From an uncultured SAR116 cluster alpha proteobacterium (GTDB lineage: Bacteria; Pseudomonadota; Alphaproteobacteria; Puniceispirillales; Puniceispirillaceae), in the NCBI GenBank assembly GCA_902523435.1, contig CABYZM010000015.1, positions 1 to 35,352 on the forward strand: 35,352 nucleotides of DNA, given 5' to 3'. Position numbers and translations under genes: made by a program. Positions 1 to 7,965 of the stretch are shown one piece after another (the stretch's first letter is position 1; each line of letters starts with the position of its first letter). Below the pieces are notes generated by a model that worked only from the letters and a program-made list of their open reading frames with translations, had not been told where the DNA came from and did not search any database.

Positions 1-335
1 TCCATCGTGCCTAATCCGCCAGGCAGGACGATAAAACCATCAGCCTCAACATACATTTTTGCCTTCCGCTCATGCATATTTTCTACTACATCCAGCTTTT
101 GGACCTGGTGGTTTCCAACTTCAAGCGTTTCCAAAAAATAAGGAATGATGCCATGCACATATCCGCTAGCCTCCAGCGCGCCTCCTGACACAGCTCCCAT
201 TAATCCTGTCCGACCGCCGCCATATATCAGCTTGTGGCCGCGAGCGGCGAGCATACGCCCCACAGTTTCAGCGTCATTTGTGAATTGTTCTGACGTCCCT
301 TTCGCTGCGCCGCCAAACACACAGAAATTCGCCAT
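1..335 (-). CDS. LOG-family protein (TIGR00730), 3' part outside window
   Basis: This gene reads leftwards and leaves the window before its stop, so only about 111 N-terminal codons are visible. The reverse-strand translation opens MANFCVFGGAAKGTSEQF, then shows a Rossmann-like YGGGRTGLMGA segment, the block MHERKAKM and, at the edge, LPGGLGTM. The MHERK and PGGxGT motifs are the signature of the LOG (lysine decarboxylase-like) family. Characterised members are cytokinin riboside 5'-monophosphate phosphoribohydrolases or related nucleotide 5'-monophosphate hydrolases, and they are cytosolic. The ATG at 335 is preceded by an AGAAAAC stretch but no strong ribosome binding site. The family assignment is secure. 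The physiological substrate in this organism is not shown by the sequence. Confidence 0.9.
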   Translation of the reverse strand, partial: MANFCVFGGAAKGTSEQFTNDAETVGRMLAARGHKLIYGGGRTGLMGAVSGGALEASGYVHGIIPYFLETLEVGNHQVQKLDVVENMHERKAKMYVEADGFIVLPGGLGTM

Positions 336-595
336 AGTTTTCTCTTTCTAGCCTGAGTGTTTTACGCAGGCCCTGTTCTGCAAGGCAGATTATTATTAAC
401 TGTTGAAGACTAAAATAATTCCTACATTACCACCACATGTAAAAGGCAATATCACAATTAGACAACTAGACCAATAGGGTAAGAGAAGTGCAGGTCTAGG
501 ACTTTGGTCACCTAAATATATTTGTCATCATATAGTTTCAACTATACGATAAAGTGAGAGGATGCTGCGGGCAAACTTATGCGAGGGGACGGCAC

Positions 596-1714
596 ATGCG
601 AGTGCTTATTGCTGGATTATTAATTATAGGGGGCGGGCTTGCCGCTTTGGCTCTTATCTGGATGTTTTACACGACTTCTGATCCCAAATCTTCCTCAGCA
701 ATTTCTGTCGTCACAGATGAGGAGACAGAAAAACATAGAGAAAACTCGACTAAAGGTCAGACAGACTCAACAGAAGGAACATCTGAGTCGGCTTCAAAGA
801 AATCTGAACGGGCGAAACAGGCTGATCCAGATGACACATCTCCTTTGAGGATTGATGTGGTCCGTATCGGCCCTGATGGAACAGCAGTTTTTGCAGGCCA
901 GGGGAGTGCGAATGCAGGTGTGGTAATTTTTGAAAAGAATAAAATTTTAGCCCAAACATCTGTGTCAGTGGATGGTGAATGGGTGGCGGTTGCTGAACAA
1001 CCGCTTACCGCCGGGAAACATTTGATTATCGCCGAGATGACAACGTCTGACGGCAAGGTTTACAGAGCAGATCAGGCGGTCATTGTCGAATTGGGAATAT
1101 CAGGACAGGATATGCCACTTATTGCTCTTGTGCCAATGACCGAACAGTCTGAGGCGGAATTGATACAGACGCCAAATGCTCTTACCGGCAAGCCGCAAAC
1201 ACAAGTAGGACGGCAGACAGCAGGCACGACAGACTTAAATGCTGATTTGAAAGCTGTTTTGATTGAACCGGTCAGATTGTCAGTGATGACTCTAAGCTGG
1301 GCTGACCAGGACAGCCTTTACATCAAAGGGACGTCTAATGGTGGAGAGGCTGTTCGCGGAATGCTGAATGACCGTGCTTTCACTGCCAATCATAACAAGA
1401 ACAGCGGTGACTGGACGGCCCGCATTTCTCTTCGCGGCTTGAAGGGAGAGTCTGGTCTTCTGGTCAGTCATTTGCTGAACGCAGCCGATAAAGTTATTGT
1501 CTCGCACCAGTTGGATTTCAGCTTAAGTCAGCTTGATGTTGGCCGTGATGGTAGTGAAATGATTATTATTGAAAAAGGTGATATGCTTTGGCGTATAGCT
1601 TATCGCACCTATGGTGATGGTATTCGATATCTTGATATTGTGAAACGCAATCAAGACCGTATCGCTGATCCTGATTTAATTTATCCTGCTCAGATATTTG
1701 CTTTGCCTGAATAA
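596..1714 (+). CDS. Membrane-anchored LysM-domain protein
   Basis: The protein is about 372 residues. Residues 1-25 form a hydrophobic N-terminal segment (RVLIAGLLIIGGGLAALAL) that looks like a signal anchor. It is followed by a low-complexity Ser/Thr/Glu/Lys linker (about 30-75), then beta-rich Ig-like sequence (about 80-310). The C-terminus from about residue 323 is a LysM domain (EKGDMLWRIAYRTYGDG...YPAQIFALPE). LysM domains bind peptidoglycan glycans, so a periplasmic wall-binding role is likely; no catalytic domain is visible. I chose ATG 596 because GAGGGGAC lies 7 bases upstream. An in-frame GTG at 554 would add 14 residues that look unlike a signal sequence. Architecturally similar LysM proteins are common in alphaproteobacteria, but their precise function is poorly defined. 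Confidence 0.85.
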   Translation: MRVLIAGLLIIGGGLAALALIWMFYTTSDPKSSSAISVVTDEETEKHRENSTKGQTDSTEGTSESASKKSERAKQADPDDTSPLRIDVVRIGPDGTAVFAGQGSANAGVVIFEKNKILAQTSVSVDGEWVAVAEQPLTAGKHLIIAEMTTSDGKVYRADQAVIVELGISGQDMPLIALVPMTEQSEAELIQTPNALTGKPQTQVGRQTAGTTDLNADLKAVLIEPVRLSVMTLSWADQDSLYIKGTSNGGEAVRGMLNDRAFTANHNKNSGDWTARISLRGLKGESGLLVSHLLNAADKVIVSHQLDFSLSQLDVGRDGSEMIIIEKGDMLWRIAYRTYGDGIRYLDIVKRNQDRIADPDLIYPAQIFALPE

Positions 1715-1755
1715 AAGTAAAATAGATAAGGCAAAACAGGTAAGAAAGGCCTTTT

Positions 1756-2409
1756 GTGACTAGTGAAATGAAGCTTTCTGAACTGGTTATAACACCGTCA
1801 ACCGTTCCTGGCTGGCCTGTAAAAGCCTGTGTTGGTCTGTTTTGTATTGGCTTGCTGGCTTTGTACCTTCCGCTTGGTGTGCTTGGTCTAGGGTTGCTGG
1901 TCTATATCAGTTTAATTCTTCGTGTTGCGGTTAAGCCAGAATCATACATTAGGCCGGATGAAGTAGTATACGCTCCTGTTGATGGACGAATTATATCCGT
2001 CGATGAACGAAGTGATGGCACTAAAACAGTTATACTTCAGCCGGATTTGTTTGACAGCCATCTACATTATGCGCCAGTCGCAGGCCAATTAGAGGACATC
2101 ACATGGGTCGATGGGAGTTTCAAATTCAAAGCCCTTGATGGGGTTTTGAATGATTTACGTGTGCGCCGCGAGATCACTTGGCGGACAAAAAAGGGGCATC
2201 GTGTTGAAATGATACAATTCGGTGATAAGTGGTGTAGATTAATCCAATGTTTCCTGCGTGAAGGTCGCCACACTATAGTATCTGACCCCGCAGGGCTCGC
2301 GTTGTTCAAAGGGGTGGTGATGGTCAGCTTTATCACTTCAGCACCTTTGAATGTTGTCCCCGGGCAACGTTGTTTAGCAGCGCAAACACAGCTTGGTCAG
2401 GCAATTTAA
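1756..2409 (+). CDS. Phosphatidylserine decarboxylase-like protein lacking the cleavage serine
   Basis: The 217-residue protein resembles the short alphaproteobacterial phosphatidylserine decarboxylases (Psd). It has two N-terminal hydrophobic segments (about 22-60), then APVDG (D76), LFDSHLHYAPVAG (H102) and a GSF..A.LD block, as in that family. Psd normally self-cleaves at a Gly-Ser in a segment like RFGSRLDVYLP, and the serine becomes the catalytic pyruvoyl group. Here the corresponding stretch reads GLALFKGVVMVSFI, so Lys185-Gly186 replaces Gly-Ser. The Asp and His of the self-processing machinery remain. It may be inactive, have another role, or use different chemistry. GTG 1756 follows AAGAAAGG at a good distance; ATG 1768 is the alternative start. 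A CDP-alcohol phosphatidyltransferase follows, as in psd-pss operons. Homology is confident; decarboxylase activity is doubtful. Confidence 0.8.
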   Translation: MTSEMKLSELVITPSTVPGWPVKACVGLFCIGLLALYLPLGVLGLGLLVYISLILRVAVKPESYIRPDEVVYAPVDGRIISVDERSDGTKTVILQPDLFDSHLHYAPVAGQLEDITWVDGSFKFKALDGVLNDLRVRREITWRTKKGHRVEMIQFGDKWCRLIQCFLREGRHTIVSDPAGLALFKGVVMVSFITSAPLNVVPGQRCLAAQTQLGQAI

Positions 2410-2465
2410 TCCTGCGTCGTCTGACCTTAATGTGTCCTAAAGTGGCTCGAAAGGACAGAGACCTG

Positions 2466-3083
2466 ATGTTTGATGCCAAACTCAAACCATTGATTGCTCC
2501 TAGCCTTGTTCAGATTGCCAAAATCTGTCTTCGTTTTGGATTTAATGCTAATACCCTAACTGTGATTGGGTTTGCATTTGGGTTTTGCTGTGGCGTGCTA
2601 ATTTGTGTTGAAGCTTATGGCTGGGCTATTGGGGCACTTCTGTTGAACCGAATGTGTGATGGTCTGGATGGAGCCGTTGCCCGGCTAAGCCGGCCAACTG
2701 ATTTTGGCGGTTATTTGGATATTGTGTGTGATTTTATATTTTATGCGTTTGTGCCTTTCTGTTTTGCAGTAACTCATCCTGAAAAGGCGGTAGTTGCCGC
2801 ATTTTTAATGCTAAGCTTTGTTGGAACAGGCAGCAGTTTCCTGGCCTATGCAATTTTGGATGCTAAACATAGCGCTGGTGATACGCATAAATCCAAAAAA
2901 ACGAAAAGTTTTGCCTATCTTGGCGGACTGACAGAAGGCACAGAAACTATCGCTTTTTTTGTGTTGATTTTGCTGTATCCGGATTACTTTTCTGTGTTTG
3001 CGCTTATATTTGGTTTCTTGTGTTGGCTGACAACAGGTTACCGTGTTCATGTGACTTGGGCAGAATTTGGAAAAGGGAGTTGA
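2466..3083 (+). CDS. CDP-alcohol phosphatidyltransferase family protein
   Basis: A membrane enzyme of 205 residues that would transfer a phosphatidyl group from CDP-diacylglycerol (or a related CDP-alcohol) to an acceptor alcohol. The family signature D-x2-DG-x2-AR-xn-G-x3-D-x3-D is complete: D65, D68-G69, A72-R73, G81, D85 and D89 (CDGLDGAVAR, then GGYLDIVCD). About five hydrophobic helices surround it. The variable spacer between AR and G is 7 residues, which some subfamilies show. The Psd-like gene upstream suggests a phosphatidylserine synthase role, but the acceptor cannot be read from the sequence. I chose ATG 2466 because AAGGACAGAG lies just upstream. The in-frame ATGs at 2370 and 2430 would overlap or abut the previous gene and have no clear ribosome binding site. 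Confidence 0.82.
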   Translation: MFDAKLKPLIAPSLVQIAKICLRFGFNANTLTVIGFAFGFCCGVLICVEAYGWAIGALLLNRMCDGLDGAVARLSRPTDFGGYLDIVCDFIFYAFVPFCFAVTHPEKAVVAAFLMLSFVGTGSSFLAYAILDAKHSAGDTHKSKKTKSFAYLGGLTEGTETIAFFVLILLYPDYFSVFALIFGFLCWLTTGYRVHVTWAEFGKGS

Positions 3084-3179
3084 AAACAAGAGAAACCCTT
3101 TTATTTTGGATACGTGGGTCTGGGAAAATTTTTACAATACTAGATAAGTTTATTAAGTGAAATATAGGAATATATCATT

Positions 3180-5492
3180 ATGAAATTTGGTGTAGGGCAG
3201 AATGTAAAGCGGATCGAAGATGCCAACTTGTTGATTGGTAAAGGCCAGTTTACAGATGACCAGTTGCCAGGACATGGATTGGCTATCGCTTTCCTGCGCT
3301 CGCCTTTTGCTCATGCACAACTTACACATCTGGACCTGACAGAGGCACGAAATTCAGCCGGTGTTCAACTGGCAGTTAGTCAAGCTGACATGGATGAGGA
3401 TAATGTCGGTGAAATTCACTGCCAGCAATATGTAGAGAACCGTGACGGCTCGCAGATTCCAAGAACAACAAAGCCAGCTATGGCGCGTGATATCATCCGG
3501 CATGCAGGCGATATAGTTGCTATGGTGGTCGCGGATACGCAGCAGCAGGCTTTGGATGCTGTAGAATTGATCGACGTCAATTACGACATCCTGGAATCGG
3601 TGTGTGATGTCTATGAGGCAACGGAGCCAAATGCGCCACAGCTTTATGATTGTTATCCAAATAATACGGTTTTCACATGGGAAGCTGGGACAATTGATAA
3701 AGCACGTTCAGCGATAGATGGGGCCATAGCGTCGGGGGCGCGACTTGTTGAGGTTGATGTGATTAACAGCCGCATTATGCCAAATGCCATGGAAACACGG
3801 CCAATGGTGGCCCAGCCGACTAAGGAGAATGGTGGGTTGCGGATATGGAGTGGAACACAAGGGCCTGTTGGTCTTTCTGCCCAAATCGCTAAGGCGCTTA
3901 ATATGAAAAATGAACAACTTCAGCTTTTGACAGGTGATGTGGGCGGCGGATTTGGTTACAAGATATTCTTGCATCCCGAGCAGCTCTGTATTGCCTGGGC
4001 GGCAAAAAAGATTGGCCAAACTGTCCGTTGGCAGCAGGAAAGAACAGATTCTTACCTATCTGATTTGCATGGCCGTGACAACCGCACTAAAGCCAGAGCG
4101 GCTGTTGATGAACAAGGTAAGGTTATCGCCCTGGACGTCATAGTGCATGCTAATATGGGAGCCTGGCTATCAAATTTCAGTATATATATTCCTACGTTGT
4201 CTGCTTGTCGCACCCTTACAGGACCTTATGATATTGCTGTTGCCGGCATGGAAGTGCGCGGAATTGTGACCAATACTCCAGCTGTCGATGCTTTCCGCGG
4301 TGCAGGGCGTCCAGAAGCTAATTATTTGCTGGAGCGTCTAATGGATCATATTGCAGATGTAATGGGCATGGACAGAGTTGGGGTTCGCCAGGTGAATTTG
4401 ATCAAGCCTGAGCAAATTCCCTACAAGATGGTTGTGGGCGGAACAGTTGATTCAGGAGACATGCCCGGCCTGCTGACTGAGGCGATGAAGAAGGCAGACT
4501 GGCTGGGATTTGATGCGCGGCGTAAGGTCAGCGCAGAAGAAGGTAAATGGCGTGGTATTGGGTTGTCCATGTATTTAGAGCAGTGTGGCGGCGGTGGCGG
4601 TGCAGGCGTGGATATTGAATTTCATAAAGACGGAACAGCAAATGTCTATGCTGCGCAACAGGATAATGGCCAAGCTCATCGCACTACATTAACGCAGATT
4701 TTTTCGGGCAGGCTTGGTTACGATGCAGAGCTGATTAATATAGTGCAGGGCGACAGTCTGCGAACACCGCCAGGAACAACAGGTGGAGCCCGAATGTCCG
4801 CAGTTCTGGGTTCTACATTAATGCAGGCCGCTGGTATGATTGTGGAGCAAGCGCTACCATTTGCGGCTGAGCATTTGCAGGCAGAGATAGATGATATTCG
4901 GCTTGCAGAGGGAATATTCACTGCTGCGGGAACAAACCAGTCGGTTACAATTGAGGATTTGGTCAGACTTATTGCTACAGATGACCCGGCCCAGCATCCG
5001 TTGAACCGGGTGCATCAATATACAACTGATGGGGCGACTTATCCTTATGGTTGTCATATTGTTGAGATTGAAGTTGACCAGCAGACCTATCGCCCGGAAA
5101 TTGTTAATTATACTGTGGTTGACGATTTTGGCGAAATCATCAACCCATTAACATTGGAAGGCCAGATACATGGCGGAATTGCGCAAGGGATTGGTCAGGC
5201 GCTTTACGAACACGTCGCCTATGATGAAGACGGGCAATTGCTGGCCGGTTCGCTGATGGACTATACCTTGCCACGCGCTGACCATATGCCCTCATTTTCA
5301 ATTTCAAGCCGCGGTACTCGCTGCCAGAATAACCTTCTTGGTGTCAAAGGTGCTGGAGAGGCCGGAGCGATTGGCGCCCCACCTGCTGTGATTTCTGCAT
5401 TATGTGACGCGCTTGGTATTGTCCATATTGATATGCCAGCCACATTAGAACATGTCTGGCAAAAAATGAAGTTAAAGAAGGATGCTGCATGA
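3180..5492 (+). CDS. Xanthine dehydrogenase-family molybdopterin-binding subunit (CoxL-like, form II type)
   Basis: A 770-residue large subunit of the molybdenum hydroxylase family. Seen: the N-terminal a/b hammerhead domain (GKGQFTDDQ, ...RSPFAHA), the glycine-rich VGGGFGYK cofactor-binding loop, AFRGAGRPEA at residues 371-380, and VKGAGEAGAIG with Glu727 in the position of the catalytic base. True aerobic CO dehydrogenases (form I CoxL) carry AYRCSFR at the AFRGAGR site, so this is a form II-like protein of unknown substrate and should not be called CO dehydrogenase. Such subunits normally work with an FAD subunit and a 2Fe-2S subunit. Neither is encoded nearby, so partners must be elsewhere or absent. 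AGGAA about 10 bases upstream supports ATG 3180. The stop overlaps the start of msrB (ATGA), implying one operon. Confidence 0.9.
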   Translation: MKFGVGQNVKRIEDANLLIGKGQFTDDQLPGHGLAIAFLRSPFAHAQLTHLDLTEARNSAGVQLAVSQADMDEDNVGEIHCQQYVENRDGSQIPRTTKPAMARDIIRHAGDIVAMVVADTQQQALDAVELIDVNYDILESVCDVYEATEPNAPQLYDCYPNNTVFTWEAGTIDKARSAIDGAIASGARLVEVDVINSRIMPNAMETRPMVAQPTKENGGLRIWSGTQGPVGLSAQIAKALNMKNEQLQLLTGDVGGGFGYKIFLHPEQLCIAWAAKKIGQTVRWQQERTDSYLSDLHGRDNRTKARAAVDEQGKVIALDVIVHANMGAWLSNFSIYIPTLSACRTLTGPYDIAVAGMEVRGIVTNTPAVDAFRGAGRPEANYLLERLMDHIADVMGMDRVGVRQVNLIKPEQIPYKMVVGGTVDSGDMPGLLTEAMKKADWLGFDARRKVSAEEGKWRGIGLSMYLEQCGGGGGAGVDIEFHKDGTANVYAAQQDNGQAHRTTLTQIFSGRLGYDAELINIVQGDSLRTPPGTTGGARMSAVLGSTLMQAAGMIVEQALPFAAEHLQAEIDDIRLAEGIFTAAGTNQSVTIEDLVRLIATDDPAQHPLNRVHQYTTDGATYPYGCHIVEIEVDQQTYRPEIVNYTVVDDFGEIINPLTLEGQIHGGIAQGIGQALYEHVAYDEDGQLLAGSLMDYTLPRADHMPSFSISSRGTRCQNNLLGVKGAGEAGAIGAPPAVISALCDALGIVHIDMPATLEHVWQKMKLKKDAA

Positions 5493-5896
5493 GTCCAACA
5501 ATCGTGAAATCTGACCAGGAATGGCAAGAGCAACTGACCTCGGAACAGTATCATATTACCCGCAAGCACGGCACTGAACGGGCGTTTACAGGTAGATACC
5601 ATGACTGTGACAAGGATGGGACTTATCATTGTGTTTGTTGCGGAGCAGCCTTGTTTGGCAGTCAAGACAAATTTGATTCAGGCACAGGCTGGCCATCTTT
5701 TACGCTGCCTCTCGATGAAACTGCTGTCAGTACAAAGTCAGATCGCAGCTTTTTCATGGTCCGCACAGAAGTACATTGCAGCCAGTGTGAGGCTCATTTA
5801 GGCCATGTGTTTGAAGACGGGCCTGTCGATGCAGGGGGCTTGCGCTATTGTATAAATTCGGCCTCTCTTGACCTTGTCGCTGAAGATGCAGGTTAG
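5489..5896 (+). CDS. msrB: Peptide-methionine (R)-S-oxide reductase MsrB
   Basis: Reduces the R-epimer of methionine sulfoxide in oxidised proteins, using thioredoxin-type reductant. The 135-residue protein is a stand-alone MsrB domain. It has two zinc-binding CxxC pairs (C48/C51 in CVCCG and C97/C100 in CSQC), the GTGWPSF motif near residue 65, HLGHVFEDGP, and RYCINSASL with the catalytic cysteine C121. No signal peptide is seen, so it is cytosolic. Its ATG overlaps the stop of the molybdoenzyme gene by 4 bases (ATGA), a typical translational-coupling arrangement. The pairing may link protein repair to an oxidant-generating enzyme, but that is inference. Confidence 0.96.
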   Translation: MSPTIVKSDQEWQEQLTSEQYHITRKHGTERAFTGRYHDCDKDGTYHCVCCGAALFGSQDKFDSGTGWPSFTLPLDETAVSTKSDRSFFMVRTEVHCSQCEAHLGHVFEDGPVDAGGLRYCINSASLDLVAEDAG

Positions 5897-5987
5897 GCGA
5901 TCCAAACAAAGTCACATGTCTGGGGACTACGAAGCGTGTTTATGGCTGTAGTGGTGAGTCTCTGAAAAGTGGAGAAAGCTGGTGATC

Positions 5988-6017
5988 AAAAAAACTATCG
6001 CCAGCCGGTGGATAGCT
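5988..6017 (-). terminator. Probable Rho-independent terminator of the EF-hand gene
   Basis: On the minus strand, CTATC and GATAG (5 bp) plus an inner CC/GG pair form an imperfect hairpin immediately followed by seven T residues. It lies about 90 bases downstream of the EF-hand gene stop and between two convergent genes. The plus-strand side also has a short T run further on, so it could work in both directions. The stem is interrupted, hence the moderate confidence. Confidence 0.45.
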
Positions 6018-6105
6018 ATAGACTTTTTCCAAAAAAGCCATAATCAATATTCTTCAATCTTTTTCAGGTTATCTTATGAAGTAGGTTTTTATTCGCAATA
6101 TTCCT

Positions 6106-6459
6106 TTACATGCTGAGTCCCTTCATATTGTGCAGGCGGATTTCTGCTGGCGACAGCTTTTGATCGGAATCTGCGTCTATAGTTAAAAATAATTTGATAT
6201 GCTGATCTGCATATTCATCGGGGTTAATCATACCGTCCTTATCGGTGTCCAGACGCCCAAAATGACCCTCAAGCATCTGCCTGACCTCATGAAGAGTCAC
6301 TAGCTGGTCCTGGTCAATATTTGCCGCTAGCAATGCATCAGGTTGCGATGCAGACGGGCGTTCAACCGATGATATATCAGTGGTTAAAAGACTGATGATG
6401 AGGGTTATGCTGACCCCGGTAAAACCGGAAAGCCAAAGGAATTGTTGACTCTTTCTCAT
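6106..6459 (-). CDS. Secreted or membrane-anchored EF-hand protein
   Basis: A 117-residue protein with an N-terminal hydrophobic segment (about residues 8-25, FLWLSGFTGVSITLIISLL) that could be a signal peptide or anchor. Two EF-hand loops follow. Loop one is DTDKDGMINPDE (71-82), with all usual calcium ligand positions occupied. Loop two is DADSDQKLSPAE (95-106), with Gln in place of the usual central Gly. An earlier NIDQDQLVTLHE segment (48-58) looks like a degenerate third hand. It probably binds calcium in the periplasm. It stands alone, convergent with msrB and divergent from the AroE-like gene. Function is unknown beyond predicted calcium binding. Confidence 0.85.
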   Translation of the reverse strand: MRKSQQFLWLSGFTGVSITLIISLLTTDISSVERPSASQPDALLAANIDQDQLVTLHEVRQMLEGHFGRLDTDKDGMINPDEYADQHIKLFLTIDADSDQKLSPAEIRLHNMKGLSM

Positions 6460-6648
6460 ATCGCGACACTTCCTACTGTTTTTGAATTATCTGGAACGTC
6501 AGGGTCTTTCCTGATGATTTTTAAGACTTATTAGTATAACAATAGGGACAATCCAGGCTGAATTTAGGCGATAAAACGGCAAGAGTCTGTTGTCGGCCTA
6601 CCTGATCTGAACGGTGTTTTAAAAAATAGGAAGAGGCAGACCTTGCAA

Positions 6649-7506
6649 ATGACTAGGCATGATTCAATCAGAGCTGTTACAGGGACAACACGTCTGTTTG
6701 GCTGTATTGCCAGTCCGACTGACCATGTGAGGGCTCCGATGATCTTTAACAGAATTTTTGCTGAACGTAACATTGATGCTGTAATGGTGCCTATTGATAT
6801 TTCCGCAGAACAGCTGTCAGAGGGGATTAAGGGTCTGAAGAAACTCGGAAATTTTGAAGGTGCGGCGGTCACCATTCCGCATAAGCTTAACCTTGCTGCG
6901 CTCTGTGATGAATTAGGGGCAGGGGCAAGAGCAACGGCTGCGGTAAATGCTGTCCGTTTTGTGGATAATGGTCGTTTGCTCGGTGATAATTTTGATGGTC
7001 ATGGTTTTGTTGCTGGTCTTTTGGGTGAAAACCCCAGTGGTCAGCCGCCTGAGCAAATCCTGCGTGATAAATCAATTCTTATTATTGGTGCTGGTGGGGC
7101 TGCTCGTGCGATTGCATTATCACTAGCTGCTCAGCCAATTTCTCGTGTTGATGTGACCAACAGAACGCATAACCGAGCAGAAGAGGCTGTCCAGCTTGTT
7201 CATAAGTTGGGTGGAAAAACAAAAGTTCTTGCTATTCAAAGCAATGACATTGATTTTCATGCTTATGATATGGTGATCAATGCCACGCCTCTTGGCTTGC
7301 ACGAAAATGATGAGATGCCCCTGGATGTAAATTTGCTGCGCGCTGATTGTCTGGTGTGTGACATAATTATGATCCCTGAGCGGACCCGCCTGATAACAGC
7401 AGCTCAGCGGTCAGGCCGCCCGGTCCATATTGGCAGATACATGCTGGATTATCAGGTCGAACTGATTGGTGAATTTATTGGCGCATATGAGAAAAACAGT
7501 GGCTGA
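6649..7506 (+). CDS. Shikimate dehydrogenase-like protein (AroE family, atypical substrate site)
   Basis: About 285 residues with the AroE fold: N-terminal substrate domain, then a Rossmann NAD(P) domain with GAGGAARA and an NRT motif (VTNRTHNRAEE). The catalytic lysine (VTIPHK), the AAVNAV asparagine and the aspartate of NFDGHGF are present. In canonical AroE an HSxSP motif supplies two serines that bind the shikimate carboxylate; here it reads HVRAP, so both serines are replaced. The last substrate segment (YMLDYQVELIGEF) also differs from the usual GLGMLVxQ. It may therefore be an AroE-like paralogue acting on a different substrate. The start is uncertain. ATG 6649 lies 12 bases after AGGAAGAGG, whereas an in-frame TTG at 6643 has better spacing (6) and would add two residues. 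No other aromatic-pathway gene is adjacent. Confidence 0.85.
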   Translation: MTRHDSIRAVTGTTRLFGCIASPTDHVRAPMIFNRIFAERNIDAVMVPIDISAEQLSEGIKGLKKLGNFEGAAVTIPHKLNLAALCDELGAGARATAAVNAVRFVDNGRLLGDNFDGHGFVAGLLGENPSGQPPEQILRDKSILIIGAGGAARAIALSLAAQPISRVDVTNRTHNRAEEAVQLVHKLGGKTKVLAIQSNDIDFHAYDMVINATPLGLHENDEMPLDVNLLRADCLVCDIIMIPERTRLITAAQRSGRPVHIGRYMLDYQVELIGEFIGAYEKNSG

Positions 7507-7578
7507 TGAAGATTGCATATTGAAACTTAAAGGTCAGCGGTTTAAGTAAGGTTCCAGTGATTAAATTGAGGGTAGCTA

Positions 7579-7965
7579 ATGGCTGAAGAAACAAGCTGGA
7601 CAGAAGAACGTCTAAAAAAATTGCAAAAATTGTGGGATTCGGGCTTGTCCATCTCACAAATTGGTGAACAGTTGGGGGTAACGCGGAACGCGGTAGCTGG
7701 AAAAGCTCATAGATTAAAGTTGCCCAAACGGCAGTCGCCAATATCAAAGACGGAACGACAAAAGAATAAAGAAGTCAAACAACGCGACCTGCCTCTGCGT
7801 CTTGTATTGAGGGATATAAAATGGTCACGGTCAAAATGTGTCTGGCCCTCAGGCGACCCAAAGACAGTTGAATTCAATTTCTGTGGCGCGCCCATCGTAC
7901 CCGGCAAACCGTATTGTTCTAAACATTGTGAGCTAGCCTATACGACGTCGCGCGATGGAAGCTAA
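7579..7965 (+). CDS. gcrA: GcrA cell cycle regulator
   Basis: GcrA is an alphaproteobacterial transcription regulator. It binds sigma70-RNA polymerase and promoters carrying CcrM-methylated GANTC sites. The N-terminal HTH (WTEERLKKLQKLWDSG, then SQIGEQLGVTRNAVAGKAHRLKLP, about residues 7-50) and the C-terminal cysteine/histidine block (CVWPSGDP, CGAPIVPGKPYCSKHCELAY) are both clear. At 128 residues it is shorter than the Caulobacter protein of about 170, because the linker between the two domains is brief. GAGGG about 6 bases upstream supports ATG 7579. The end of the gene overlaps the start of pepN by 11 bases. Confidence 0.93.
   Translation: MAEETSWTEERLKKLQKLWDSGLSISQIGEQLGVTRNAVAGKAHRLKLPKRQSPISKTERQKNKEVKQRDLPLRLVLRDIKWSRSKCVWPSGDPKTVEFNFCGAPIVPGKPYCSKHCELAYTTSRDGS

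Noticed and set aside
554-595. GTG start for the LysM gene
   Set aside because: ATG 596 has a strong GAGGGGA ribosome binding site and opens directly into a signal-anchor sequence; the extra 14 residues look non-coding.
3180-5492. Calling the large subunit a CO dehydrogenase
   Set aside because: The active-site loop is AFRGAGR, not AYRCSFR, and no small or medium subunit genes are adjacent.
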